Positions 7,205 to 15,896 of a stretch of 64,000 nt of DNA are shown in pieces. This stretch comes from Polaribacter sp. WD7. Lineage in GTDB: Bacteria; Bacteroidota; Bacteroidia; Flavobacteriales; Flavobacteriaceae. The position numbers and the translations under genes are program-made. The notes below the pieces were generated by a model. It was given only the letters and a program-made list of their open reading frames with translations, had not been told where the DNA came from and did no database searches. The stretch covers positions 186,001 through 250,000 of the forward strand of contig NZ_QPEJ01000016.1 of the NCBI RefSeq assembly GCF_003335085.1, written 5' to 3'. Position 1 is the first letter of the stretch, and the number at the start of each line of letters is the position of its first letter.

Positions 7205-9079
7205 CTAATAATCTAATTTTCTTAGATAACTTAGCTTGTCTTTCCAAACAGATAAATCTACTTTAAACTCTTTTACTTTATTCTTAACATTGATAACTAA
7301 AGGATTATCATCTTTAGCATTAGAAAAGAAACTTAAATTATTTTCTAGTTGTTGAATTTCCCTAACAATTTCATCTATCTTTTTTCTAATAAACAATTGC
7401 TCAGAATCTAATTTTCTAATATCATTATCTGCAGCATAACCATCAACAACATTTTTAAATTTTAACATGGTTATTTCTTGTTTATCTATTGATAAGCTTT
7501 CTAATAACTTGTCTATTTGCTTATTAAACTTACCTTCTAAATGACGTGCATTTCTTGGCAACTTTCCTAAATCTCTCCAGGTATTAATAGCTTCTAGAAC
7601 ACCTTCTTTTGTAGGTTTTTCTGTAATCTTTAATTTTTCTAAAAATTCTTTTTTAATATCAACGATTTTCTGTTGCTCTTTATTTAGTACATTTTTTTGC
7701 TCATGGAGTCTATCAAAATAATGATTACAGGCTGCTTTAAATCGTTTCCAGATATCATCAGAAAATTTACGAGGTACATGACCAATTTTTTTCCAATCAG
7801 ATTGAATTTTTTTCATTGTATTGGTTGCCTCTACCCAGTCTTCACTATCTTTTAAAGATTCTGCAATTTCAATAAGTGCTATTTTTCTTTTTAAATTTTC
7901 TTGCTGTCCGTTTTTTTCCAGTTTATAAAATGCATTTTTAGCACTGTTAAACTTCTTTGTTGCTCCTTTAAATTTTTGCCATACTTCTTCACTTTTATTA
8001 TAGGGCAATTTTCCGACATTAAAATATTCTTGCCTTAAAACTTCTATTTCTTTAATACTTTTTTGCCAATCATTATGAGACAAATTATTGGAAGTATCAT
8101 AAGTGTTTATTTTATCTATAATGGCTAATTTAGCTTCAATAATTTCTTGATATTTAGAACGCATTTCTCTAAAATGGTCATGTCTTTTATCATGAATTTT
8201 TTTAGTTGCTGCACTAAACTTTTGCCATACCTCTTCTCTCATTTCTCTAGAAACGGGACCAATATCTTCTTTCCAGATTTTATGTAAATCTTGTAACTCT
8301 TTAAAAGCTATATTTATGTCTTTTTCTTCTGATAGTGCTTCTGCTTTTTGTATAATTTTTAGCTTTTCTTCTAAATTGTGCTTAAAATCTAAATCTCTAA
8401 AATCATTACTTAAATGTAATAAATCATAAAAACGTTCTACATGATGATGGTAGGTTTTCCAAGTATCATTATATCTGTTTTTAGAGACTGGGCCAATGGC
8501 TCTCCAAGCATCTTGCAACTCTTTAAATTGCTTGTACATGGTAGATGCATCTGCATCTTCTATCAAATTTTTAAGTTGTTCTATAACAGTAAACCTTTTC
8601 TCTAGATTTTCAGATAATTGTTTCTCTAAATTATTATAGTATGCGTCTCTTTTCTTTTTGTAGTCAGAAAGTAAGGTATTGTATTCTGTTTTTATAGGAC
8701 TAGAAAATTGAAAGTCGATTGAGTTACCTCCCGTCTCTAAAAATGCAGTCTTTTTTTCTGCTAAAAGTGTTCCAAATTTCTGATTAAAACTACTTTTAAT
8801 ACCCTCTACTTGAGTTTTTATTTTCTGAACTGGATTAATAGATAATACTTTCTTGAGTTCTGCAACAAGTTCTTCTAAACTAAGAATACTATAATCCAGA
8901 CTTGGTACTTCATCTTCCTTAGAAACATCTTTTTCTGCTTCTTCTGCCATGGATTTTTCTATTTCATCTACAGCTTCTTCAGCTTTATCACTTGTATTAG
9001 AGACTTCTGCGTCTTGTTGCTTTTTTTCAGAAATATTTTCTACTATATTTCCTTTATTTTCATCATTCTTATCTAACAT
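7205..9079 (-). CDS. DUF349 repeat protein
   Basis: A 624-residue cytoplasmic protein. The first 65 residues are acidic and low in complexity; the rest carries about five DUF349 repeats. Each repeat has the pattern W-x-x-(I/L/V)-G-x-(V/L)-x with a second aromatic-rich helix: WRAIGPVSKNRYNDTW, WKEDIGPVSREMREEVW, YFNVGKLPYNKSEEVW, WKKIGHVPRKFSDDIW and WRDLGKLPRNARHLEG. The repeats form helical pairs. The C-terminal 80 residues are predicted coiled coil. No enzymatic motif is present, and the function of the family is not established. It has its own promoter and shares a terminator with the convergent operon. Confidence 0.88.
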   Translation of the reverse strand: MLDKNDENKGNIVENISEKKQQDAEVSNTSDKAEEAVDEIEKSMAEEAEKDVSKEDEVPSLDYSILSLEELVAELKKVLSINPVQKIKTQVEGIKSSFNQKFGTLLAEKKTAFLETGGNSIDFQFSSPIKTEYNTLLSDYKKKRDAYYNNLEKQLSENLEKRFTVIEQLKNLIEDADASTMYKQFKELQDAWRAIGPVSKNRYNDTWKTYHHHVERFYDLLHLSNDFRDLDFKHNLEEKLKIIQKAEALSEEKDINIAFKELQDLHKIWKEDIGPVSREMREEVWQKFSAATKKIHDKRHDHFREMRSKYQEIIEAKLAIIDKINTYDTSNNLSHNDWQKSIKEIEVLRQEYFNVGKLPYNKSEEVWQKFKGATKKFNSAKNAFYKLEKNGQQENLKRKIALIEIAESLKDSEDWVEATNTMKKIQSDWKKIGHVPRKFSDDIWKRFKAACNHYFDRLHEQKNVLNKEQQKIVDIKKEFLEKLKITEKPTKEGVLEAINTWRDLGKLPRNARHLEGKFNKQIDKLLESLSIDKQEITMLKFKNVVDGYAADNDIRKLDSEQLFIRKKIDEIVREIQQLENNLSFFSNAKDDNPLVINVKNKVKEFKVDLSVWKDKLSYLRKLDY

Positions 9080-9127
9080 ATCTACAATGTTTGAGGTCTG
9101 TTATATAATACTATTATTATATATGCA

Positions 9128-9159
9128 TAAAGATAATGACTACAAAGTGAATTTACAAA
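9128..9159 (-). promoter_or_regulatory. Promoter of the DUF349 gene
   Basis: On the minus strand TTTG (9156-9159), a 20-bp spacer and TATCTTTA (9128-9135) fit the Bacteroidota promoter with one mismatch in the last base of the -7 box. The ATG is at 9079. Confidence 0.5.
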
Positions 9160-9180
9160 TGATGTTTGTGTTAAATAAAA

Positions 9181-9939
9181 TTAGTCTTCATTCCAAATTC
9201 TCCAAGATTCTTCTGCTTGCAACTGTAACATTTCATATCCATTTTTTATTGTTGCTCCATTTTGTTGTCCTTTTTTTAAAAAGGTTGTTGCTTCTGGATT
9301 GTAAATTAAATCGTATAACAAATGTTTTTTTGTGATAAATTGATAAGGTATATCTGGGCATTTTTCGATTTCTGGAAATGTACCTAAAGGTGTACAATTT
9401 ACAATTACATTGTATTTTTTTAGTATCTCTTGGGTAAGATCTTTATATGAAATCATATTTTCTTTATAAGGCTTTCTAGATACAAATTTAACTTTGATAT
9501 CATTATTTTTCAATGCATAAGCCACAGCTTTTGAAGCACCTCCTGTACCAAGAATTAAAGCTCTTTTATGATGTTTTTTTAAAAACGGAGTTATGGAATT
9601 TTCAAACCCAACAACATCTGTATTGTATCCTTTTAAGTCACCTCTCTTTGTAAACTTTATGGTGTTTACTGCTCCTATTTTTTTTGCAGTTTTATCTAAC
9701 TTACTCAAATGTTGTATAACTTCTTCTTTGTAGGGAATAGTAACATTCATCCCTTTTAGATAGTCGTCATTTTTTTCTATAACTTTAGGAAAATCATCAA
9801 TTGTTTGAATATCAAAATTGACATACTTATGTTTTTTTAATCCTAATTTTTCAAATTTCTCTTTAAAATATCCTTTAGAAAAAGAATACGATATATTCTT
9901 ACCCAACAATCCAAATAATTTATTTTTTCTTTCTTCCAT
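9181..9939 (-). CDS. aroE: Shikimate dehydrogenase
   Basis: AroE reduces 3-dehydroshikimate to shikimate with NADPH in aromatic amino acid synthesis. The 252-residue protein shows the N-terminal substrate domain (SYSFSKGYF, GMNVTIPYKEEV with the catalytic Lys), the segment GAVNTIKF and GYNTDVVGF, and the nucleotide-binding loop LGTGGASKAVAYAL at about 127-140. The C-terminal segment NGYEMLQLQAEESW is also conserved. The start overlaps the end of the DUF368 gene by 20 bp, so it is the third gene of a DUF368-DUF368-aroE operon. Confidence 0.94.
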   Translation of the reverse strand: MEERKNKLFGLLGKNISYSFSKGYFKEKFEKLGLKKHKYVNFDIQTIDDFPKVIEKNDDYLKGMNVTIPYKEEVIQHLSKLDKTAKKIGAVNTIKFTKRGDLKGYNTDVVGFENSITPFLKKHHKRALILGTGGASKAVAYALKNNDIKVKFVSRKPYKENMISYKDLTQEILKKYNVIVNCTPLGTFPEIEKCPDIPYQFITKKHLLYDLIYNPEATTFLKKGQQNGATIKNGYEMLQLQAEESWRIWNED

Positions 9940-10927
9940 AATAGTCTATTGCTAAAATTAGTCCGATTCCGAAAACAATATAAAATATTGCAAACCAAGT
10001 TTCTGTTATTGTTAAATCTGGAATAAAACGTTGATAGTTTTCTACAATTTTATTTCCTTTTTTATCTATTAAAAATGTTCCATTTTCTTTTAAATATACT
10101 GTTTTTTTCCATGGCCAAACTATGCCTAAGGACCCTGTTATAAAACCAATAATTATTGAATTTACAATTTGATTGTAGCGCTTTAAAACATAACCTAAAA
10201 CATGTGAGATAGCTATTAAACCAAAGGCAGAACCTGCTGTAAATACACTAATAATTTTTAAATATCTAACGCGTATTGGATCTGATAAGACCTTGAAATT
10301 TCCAGATGCCAAATTTGTAATAATATAAAAAAGTTCATTTACAGAATCTATCAAAAGTAAAACATAGTTACCCATTAAAATTAAAATAAATGATCCTGAA
10401 AGCCCAGGGAAGGTCATTCCTGATACTCCTACAATGCCACAAATAAAAACAAACCAAAGATTATCATTTTCTGTTGCTGGTGTTAAAAAACTAATACCTA
10501 AACCTACAGAAGCCCCTATAATTAATGAGGTTGTATTTTTAAAATTCCAATCGCCAAAATCTTTGCCTATATAATAAATTGAGCCAATAATCATTCCGAA
10601 AAACCAACTCCAAACATACAATTCGTAATAAACTAACAAATAATCTAAAACTAAAGAAATACTAAAGTAACTAAAGATACTTCCTCCCATAATTAGGAGT
10701 AAAAATTGACCATTTATGTAGTTATAAAAGCTTCTGAAACGTCCGTTTAATAGTAATTTTAGTGCAATAGTATTTACTTTTCTAAAAGAATAAATAAGTT
10801 CTTCATAAAAACCAAAAACAAAAGATACTGTTCCTCCAGAAACTCCAGGAACTTTATTTGCAGCTCCCATGGTTAACCCTTTTAAAAAAAGATAGAGTTT
10901 TTCTAAAAAAGGTCTGTTTCTTTGCAT
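9920..10927 (-). CDS. DUF368 (PopT-like) membrane transporter, second copy
   Basis: A 335-residue polytopic inner-membrane protein of family DUF368. Family members called PopT have been implicated in returning undecaprenyl phosphate, the lipid carrier for wall and glycan synthesis, to the cytoplasmic leaflet. The two family repeats are present: AANKVPGVSGGTVSFVFG near residue 25 and GMTFPGLSGSFILILMG in the middle. The usual AD-V before PGVSGG is here AN-K, unlike the upstream paralogue. A short loop rich in Lys and Asn near the C-terminus (about 275-305) separates the last helices. It starts on the base where the first copy stops and overlaps aroE at its 3' end. Confidence 0.87.
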   Translation of the reverse strand: MQRNRPFLEKLYLFLKGLTMGAANKVPGVSGGTVSFVFGFYEELIYSFRKVNTIALKLLLNGRFRSFYNYINGQFLLLIMGGSIFSYFSISLVLDYLLVYYELYVWSWFFGMIIGSIYYIGKDFGDWNFKNTTSLIIGASVGLGISFLTPATENDNLWFVFICGIVGVSGMTFPGLSGSFILILMGNYVLLLIDSVNELFYIITNLASGNFKVLSDPIRVRYLKIISVFTAGSAFGLIAISHVLGYVLKRYNQIVNSIIIGFITGSLGIVWPWKKTVYLKENGTFLIDKKGNKIVENYQRFIPDLTITETWFAIFYIVFGIGLILAIDYYGRKKK

Positions 10928-11889
10928 TATTTTTTTTGAATTGCTATTCTTTCCATAAGTAAAATCAAACCAAAACCTAGTATTGCTAACAGTATTGCAA
11001 ACATCAATTGAGCGTCTCCTTCAAAAGACAAAGGGGCAATACTTTTTTCTAATAATGGAACTTCCTCTCCATGTCTATCAATTCTTGTTGATATCACTTT
11101 TTTCCATGGCCAAATTTTATTTAATGAACCAATCATAAAACCCGTTAATACTGCTAATGTCAAATCTTTCTTATGAGTAAACATCCATTTTAAAACCTTA
11201 GAAAACAACTTTAAACCTACTAAACATCCTATAATAAAAGTAATAACTTTAATAAAATTGGTTTTAACTTGTTGCCATTCTCCAGATAATAAAGCCTCTA
11301 TAAAATTTGTTAGTGCTGATAAGACAATACCATATGAACCTAACAAAACCAATATAAATGATCCTGAAATACCAGGTAATATCATTGCTATGATTGCTAT
11401 TCCTCCAGAAATAAGGTAATAATACAGTTCATCTGGTGCTATAGAAGGCGTAGCTATAGTTACATAATAAGCTAGAGCAGTTGCTATAAGCATAAATAAA
11501 ACAATACTTATATTCCATTTTTTTATCTGTTTACCTACATATAAAATACTTGCCAAAACTAAACCAAAAAAGAAGGACCAAACTAGTATTGGGTGATTTT
11601 CTAATAAAAATGAAATGACTTTTGCCAGCGAAATAACACTTGTGAAAATTCCTAAAAAAAGGCTTATCAAAAATCCAAGGTTGTACACCTCAAACATTTT
11701 TTTAAACCCCTCTTGTTTCCATGTCTTTAAAATACCTATTCCGAGATTATCAATAGTTTCAATGAGTTCTTGATATATACCAGAAATAAAGGCTATTGTT
11801 CCTCCTGAAACTCCAGGAACAACATCTGCAGCACCCATACCCATTCCTTTTAAACCTATTACGATATAATCTTTAAGATTTCTTTGCAT
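10927..11889 (-). CDS. DUF368 (PopT-like) membrane transporter, first copy
   Basis: A 320-residue paralogue of the next gene with canonical motifs: GAADVVPGVSGGTIAFISG near the N-terminus and AMILPGISGSFILVLLG in the middle, each at the head of a hydrophobic re-entrant segment. About nine hydrophobic segments are visible. By family knowledge it should move polyprenyl phosphate across the cytoplasmic membrane; direction and partners are not visible here. It is the first gene of the three-gene operon, with a TATCTTCG motif 24 bp upstream that may be its -7 box. Confidence 0.88.
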   Translation of the reverse strand: MQRNLKDYIVIGLKGMGMGAADVVPGVSGGTIAFISGIYQELIETIDNLGIGILKTWKQEGFKKMFEVYNLGFLISLFLGIFTSVISLAKVISFLLENHPILVWSFFFGLVLASILYVGKQIKKWNISIVLFMLIATALAYYVTIATPSIAPDELYYYLISGGIAIIAMILPGISGSFILVLLGSYGIVLSALTNFIEALLSGEWQQVKTNFIKVITFIIGCLVGLKLFSKVLKWMFTHKKDLTLAVLTGFMIGSLNKIWPWKKVISTRIDRHGEEVPLLEKSIAPLSFEGDAQLMFAILLAILGFGLILLMERIAIQKK

Positions 11890-11965
11890 TATAGTATTTT
11901 AAATTTAAAAAACGAAGATAACAGATTTTAGAGAAATGTTAACTAAAATCATTTTTCATTATCAG

Positions 11966-11973
11966 TATCTTTG
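11966..11973 (+). promoter_or_regulatory. -7 promoter element of the lipoprotein gene
   Basis: TATCTTTG matches TAnnTTTG and lies 34 bp before the ATG at 12008. No clear -33 TTTG is present at the standard spacing. Confidence 0.5.
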
Positions 11974-12007
11974 AATTAATATACTAACAAATTTAAATTA
12001 TACACAT

Positions 12008-12802
12008 ATGAAATTTTTGAAAAGTACGGTACTATTTATCTGTACCCTCGCCTTATTCAGTTCTTGTAAAAACGAAAAGAAAAAAGAAAACGTTGAAACA
12101 GAAAAAGTTGAAACAAGTGCAATTACAATAGAAAAATTGACTGACTCGCCCGCATATGAAAATGCAGTTTTACGATTAAAAGAGCCTACTGATACAAAAA
12201 ACTTAAAAGAAGGACCTTTAGATTTTAAGTTTGAGGTTGCCAACTACGAACTAGGTGCTCAAACAGATAGTCCAAACGCTAGTTTGTTAGCTAATTCTGG
12301 AAAAGGACAACACATTCATTTTATTTTGAATAACCAACCTTATTCTGCTCATTACGACCCTAACTTTACAAAAGAATTACCTGCTGGAGTGCATCATTTG
12401 GTTGCTTTTTTAAGTCGTTCTTATCATGAATCTGTTAAAAATGATAACTCTGTAGTTGTAAAAAAAGTAGAAGTGGGTACCAACCCAAAAGACACTGTAG
12501 GTATTGATGCAGAAGCACCAACACTAATATACAGTAGACCTAAAGGAACGTACTCTGGTAAGGATACAGAATCTTTAATGCTAGATTTCTTTGTATTAAA
12601 TACAACGCTTTCAGAAACTGGTAATAAAGTTAAAGCTACCATTAACGGTAAAGAGTTTCTTATTACAGAATGGGCACCTCAAGTAATTAAAGGTTTACCT
12701 AAAGGAGAAGTAACTATAGAATTAGAACTTATAGATGCAGAGGGTAATTTTATAGATGGCACTTTCAATAAAGTTAAAAGAACTATAACTTTAAAAGAAT
12801 AA
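12008..12802 (+). CDS. Lipoprotein with two related beta-domain repeats, function unknown
   Basis: The 264-residue protein has a lipoprotein signal (MKFLKSTVLFICTLALFSSC, Cys at 20) followed by a Lys/Glu-rich linker. Two similar segments follow: HIHFILNNQPYSAHY with ELPAGVHHLVAFL (about 98-140) and VKATINGKEFLI with GLPKGEVTIELEL (about 210-245). Each has a short strand, an N-G or N-N turn, then L-P-x-G and another strand, which suggests an internal duplication of an Ig-like or SH-like sandwich. The first copy is His-rich (HIH, HH), which might bind metal. I do not recognise the family by name. It is monocistronic, with a promoter and a strong terminator. Confidence 0.75.
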   Translation: MKFLKSTVLFICTLALFSSCKNEKKKENVETEKVETSAITIEKLTDSPAYENAVLRLKEPTDTKNLKEGPLDFKFEVANYELGAQTDSPNASLLANSGKGQHIHFILNNQPYSAHYDPNFTKELPAGVHHLVAFLSRSYHESVKNDNSVVVKKVEVGTNPKDTVGIDAEAPTLIYSRPKGTYSGKDTESLMLDFFVLNTTLSETGNKVKATINGKEFLITEWAPQVIKGLPKGEVTIELELIDAEGNFIDGTFNKVKRTITLKE

Positions 12803-12812
12803 ATTTATTAAT

Positions 12813-12848
12813 AAAAAAACCGTTTGATGGGACATCAAACGGTTTTTT
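12813..12848. terminator. Strong bidirectional terminator
   Basis: A 16-bp stem (AAAAAACCGTTTGATG and CATCAAACGGTTTTTT) with loop GGA lies between the convergent lipoprotein and TPR genes. The A and T tracts are part of the stem, so it works on both strands. Confidence 0.85.
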
Positions 12849-12858
12849 TATTGGTACA

Positions 12859-14229
12859 CTATTCGTAAGCTTTTTTAAAATTTTTAATAAGTTGTTGCAC
12901 TTCTGGTTTGTCAAAAACTGTTGGATACAGTTCATTTAAAATAGAATGATATCCGAAGTCTATTTTCATAGCAGCAATTAAATGATTGAATCCGTATTTT
13001 TCCTTTTCTAAAACAAAAAACAAACCAGATAACCTATATTCAATTTCTGCAAAATCCTTGTACAACTTCTGTGCTTTACATAAAATGTGTAACGCATCAG
13101 TAAACTCTCCTAAAAAAGACAAAACATCTGTTAGAGCCACAAATACCTCTAACTCTTCATCGTGTAATGTCAAACAATTTTGAAAACCTACTACCGCCTC
13201 TTCATAAAAGTTAAGTTTTAAGTTTATCTCTGCATAACGTCTCCAATACAGTGCATTATCCTCCTCTATTTTTAAGGCTTTAGAAATGTAATACAACGCT
13301 TTTTGATAATTTTCTTGGTTGTAATACAAATTTGTCAATTGCATCCAACCTTTATCTAATAAAGGATCTTCATGAACCGCTTTTTTATAAAAAGAAATAG
13401 CTTCATTAAAAGTACCAAGTCTTTCGTAACATTCTCCAATTCTTATATAAGCATAAGCTGTAGCATCATCTAACTCTAAAGTAATCATATAATTATCAAT
13501 AGCTTCTTGATAACGCTCTAGTTGTTCTAATGTTTTTGCTTTTTCCAGATAGCCACCTATAAAAGATTCATCAATTAAAACCGCATAATCAAAAGAAGTT
13601 AATGCCTCTTTAAACATATCTAAAATAAAATATTGTCTACCTAATTGATGCCACGCAACTTCACAATAAGGATTAATATTTATGTAAGAATTTAAATATT
13701 TTATGGCAGATTCATGCTCTTTTTCCATATCAAAACAGTATACAACATTGTACAGAGCAGAATAATCTTCATAATCTACATCAATACATTTTATAAAGTT
13801 TAACCGTGCATTTTCAAACTCATCTAAATACAAATATTCCATACCCATTAAAGACCAAACATCTACCTTATCATTAGTATAAGAAAGTGCTTTTTTAAGA
13901 AAACTAATTGCTTCTTTATGATTTCCTTTTTTAGAACTTATTGTTGCTTTTTGAATGAAAACTTCATCATTATTAGGTTCTAATCTTTCTATCCTTTTTA
14001 AAAGTAGAGAGGCTTTTTCTAGAGCATCTTCAAAAATATAGATTTCTACTTGTAGCAGTTTTAAGTCTACTGATGCAGGGTGCTGTTGCAATCCTAAAGT
14101 AACTGCTTTTTTTGCTAAAGCGTGTTTACCTGCGTCTAAATAATGGATTATAATTTCCTCAAACTCAACCAAATCAAAGAAATAAACGGCATTGGTTTTG
14201 AGCATAGATTCAAATTTTACTAGAGACAT
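12859..14229 (-). CDS. Tetratricopeptide repeat protein
   Basis: A 456-residue soluble protein made almost wholly of TPR helical pairs, about eleven in number. Canonical units include AWHQLGRQYFILDMFKEALT, AYAYIRIGECYERLGTFNEA and GWMQLTNLYYNQENYQKALY, with the G/A-Y-A-P pattern positions in register. There is no signal peptide and no attached catalytic domain, so it is likely a cytoplasmic scaffold. A protein of this build is often annotated simply as TPR protein in Flavobacteria; its partners are unknown. It is divergent from pyrR. Confidence 0.88.
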   Translation of the reverse strand: MSLVKFESMLKTNAVYFFDLVEFEEIIIHYLDAGKHALAKKAVTLGLQQHPASVDLKLLQVEIYIFEDALEKASLLLKRIERLEPNNDEVFIQKATISSKKGNHKEAISFLKKALSYTNDKVDVWSLMGMEYLYLDEFENARLNFIKCIDVDYEDYSALYNVVYCFDMEKEHESAIKYLNSYININPYCEVAWHQLGRQYFILDMFKEALTSFDYAVLIDESFIGGYLEKAKTLEQLERYQEAIDNYMITLELDDATAYAYIRIGECYERLGTFNEAISFYKKAVHEDPLLDKGWMQLTNLYYNQENYQKALYYISKALKIEEDNALYWRRYAEINLKLNFYEEAVVGFQNCLTLHDEELEVFVALTDVLSFLGEFTDALHILCKAQKLYKDFAEIEYRLSGLFFVLEKEKYGFNHLIAAMKIDFGYHSILNELYPTVFDKPEVQQLIKNFKKAYE

Positions 14230-14352
14230 AACTATGAGATTTGAATTATTACCTAAATGTAGTACAAGTCTTCATCAACTTTTACTACAGTTCTAATTGT
14301 TTTTAACAATTTAATTAACAAAAGCGAATTTTCTTTTTTGATCATTATAAAT

Positions 14353-14383
14353 TTTGCACATACATTTATTTACATTAATTTTG
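14353..14383 (+). promoter_or_regulatory. Consensus promoter of the pyr operon
   Basis: TTTG at 14353-14356, exactly 19 bp, then TAATTTTG at 14376-14383: a full match to the Bacteroidota -33/-7 consensus. Transcription should begin about 14388-14390, leaving a leader of about 32 nt. Confidence 0.75.
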
Positions 14384-14394
14384 ATTTTCAATAA

Positions 14395-14414
14395 CTATCA
14401 ACCAAATTTGATAG
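14395..14414 (+). promoter_or_regulatory. Hairpin in the pyrR leader
   Basis: CTATCAA (14395-14401) and TTGATAG (14408-14414) form a 7-bp stem with loop CCAAAT. It fills most of the predicted leader and ends 7 bp before the ATG. It could be an RNA hairpin controlling translation or a DNA operator; neither is shown. Confidence 0.4.
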
Positions 14415-14421
14415 GTCTTTT

Positions 14422-14961
14422 ATGAGCAAAAAAACACTTCTTAACTCAAAAGATATTGAAATTATATTACATCGATTAGCGTGCCAGTTAATCGAAAATC
14501 ATAATGATTTTTCTAATACTGTTTTAATTGGTCTGCAACCTAGAGGTATTTATTTGGCTAATAGACTGGTAGATTTACTAGAAAAAGAATACCAAGTTAA
14601 AAATCTTAAAATTGGACTTTTAGACATAACTTTTTATAGAGACGATTTTAGAAGAAGAGATGAACCTTTAGTAGCTACTGCTACAGAAATGAACTTTTTG
14701 GTAGAACATAAAAATGTAGTTATTATAGATGATGTTTTATTTTCTGGAAGAAGTATTAGAGCTGCTTTAACAGCTTTAGAGTCATATGGAAGACCTGAGA
14801 ATATTGAATTGTTGGTCTTAATAGATAGAAGGTTTAGTAGACATTTACCAATACAACCAAATTATAGAGGTAGACAAGTAGATGCTATTAATGAAGAACG
14901 AGTTTTAGTAACTTGGAAAGAGACGCATAAAAAAGATGCAGTTTATATAGAAACCAAATAA
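14422..14961 (+). CDS. pyrR: PyrR: pyr operon regulator / uracil phosphoribosyltransferase
   Basis: PyrR binds pyr mRNA in Firmicutes and also makes UMP from uracil and PRPP. The 179 residues match the family length. The PRPP-binding loop is VVIIDDVLFSGRSIRAAL (about 94-111), preceded by LIGLQPRGIYLANRL and LLDITFYRDDFRRR and followed by LLVLIDRRFSRHLPIQPNYRG. It is the first gene of an operon with pyrB 3 bp downstream. The classical attenuator leader of Bacillus is absent; only a short hairpin lies before the start, so how or whether it regulates here is open. Confidence 0.93.
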   Translation: MSKKTLLNSKDIEIILHRLACQLIENHNDFSNTVLIGLQPRGIYLANRLVDLLEKEYQVKNLKIGLLDITFYRDDFRRRDEPLVATATEMNFLVEHKNVVIIDDVLFSGRSIRAALTALESYGRPENIELLVLIDRRFSRHLPIQPNYRGRQVDAINEERVLVTWKETHKKDAVYIETK

Positions 14962-14964
14962 AGT

Positions 14965-15894
14965 ATGTCAGAATTAAGCGTAGAGCATTTATTGGGTATA
15001 AAATATCTGAAATCTTCAGATATTGATTTAATTTTTAAAACTGCAGATCATTTTAAAGAAGTTATTAATAGACCTATTAAAAAAGTACCTTCTTTAAGAG
15101 ATATTACTATAGCCAATTTGTTTTTTGAAAACAGTACTAGGACTAAATTGAGTTTTGAATTGGCAGAAAAAAGACTATCTGCAGATGTAATAAATTTTTC
15201 AGCTAGTCAATCATCAGTAAAAAAAGGAGAAACTCTAATAGACACTGTAAACAATATCTTGGCTATGAAAGTAGATATTGTGGTAATGCGTCATTCTAAT
15301 GTTGGTGCAGGTGTTTTCTTATCTAAACATGTAAATGCTAAAATAATAAATGCAGGTGATGGAACTCATGAACACCCCACCCAAGCTTTGTTAGACTCTT
15401 ATTCTATACGTGAAAAACTAGGAAGTGTTAAAGGAAAAAGAATTGTAATTGTTGGGGATATTTTACACTCTCGTGTTGCATTATCTAACATTTTTGCTCT
15501 ACAATTACAAGGGGCAGAAGTTAAAGTTTGTGGGCCAACAACATTAATTCCTAAATATATTTCTAGCCTTGGTGTTACCGTAGAAACCAATTTAAAAAAG
15601 GCTCTAGAGTGGTGTGATGTTGCTAATGTTTTACGAGTTCAACACGAAAGAATGGATATTAAATATTTTCCATCCACAAGAGAATACACTCAACTTTTTG
15701 GTATTAACAATGAAATTTTAGACAATTTAGGCAAGAAAATTGTAATCATGCATCCAGGACCAATTAACAGAGGTGTAGAAATTACTAGCGATGTTGCAGA
15801 TTCTGATGAATCTATCATTTTAAATCAGGTAGAAAATGGTGTTGCTGTTAGAATGGCCGTGATTTATTTATTAGCACAACAGGTAAAAAGGTAG
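14965..15894 (+). CDS. pyrB: Aspartate carbamoyltransferase catalytic subunit
   Basis: PyrB joins carbamoyl phosphate and aspartate in the first committed step of pyrimidine synthesis. The 309-residue length is standard. The carbamoyl-phosphate motif FENSTRTKLSFE lies near residue 53, SSVKKGETLIDT near 80, the aspartate-side segments GDGTHEHPTQALLD and VGDILHSRVALSN follow, and IMHPGPINRGVEI lies near 263. No regulatory subunit gene (pyrI) follows, as expected for the unregulated PyrR-linked type. The carbamoyl phosphate maker subunit carA lies further along on the other strand. Confidence 0.95.
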   Translation: MSELSVEHLLGIKYLKSSDIDLIFKTADHFKEVINRPIKKVPSLRDITIANLFFENSTRTKLSFELAEKRLSADVINFSASQSSVKKGETLIDTVNNILAMKVDIVVMRHSNVGAGVFLSKHVNAKIINAGDGTHEHPTQALLDSYSIREKLGSVKGKRIVIVGDILHSRVALSNIFALQLQGAEVKVCGPTTLIPKYISSLGVTVETNLKKALEWCDVANVLRVQHERMDIKYFPSTREYTQLFGINNEILDNLGKKIVIMHPGPINRGVEITSDVADSDESIILNQVENGVAVRMAVIYLLAQQVKR

Positions 15895-15896
15895 CA

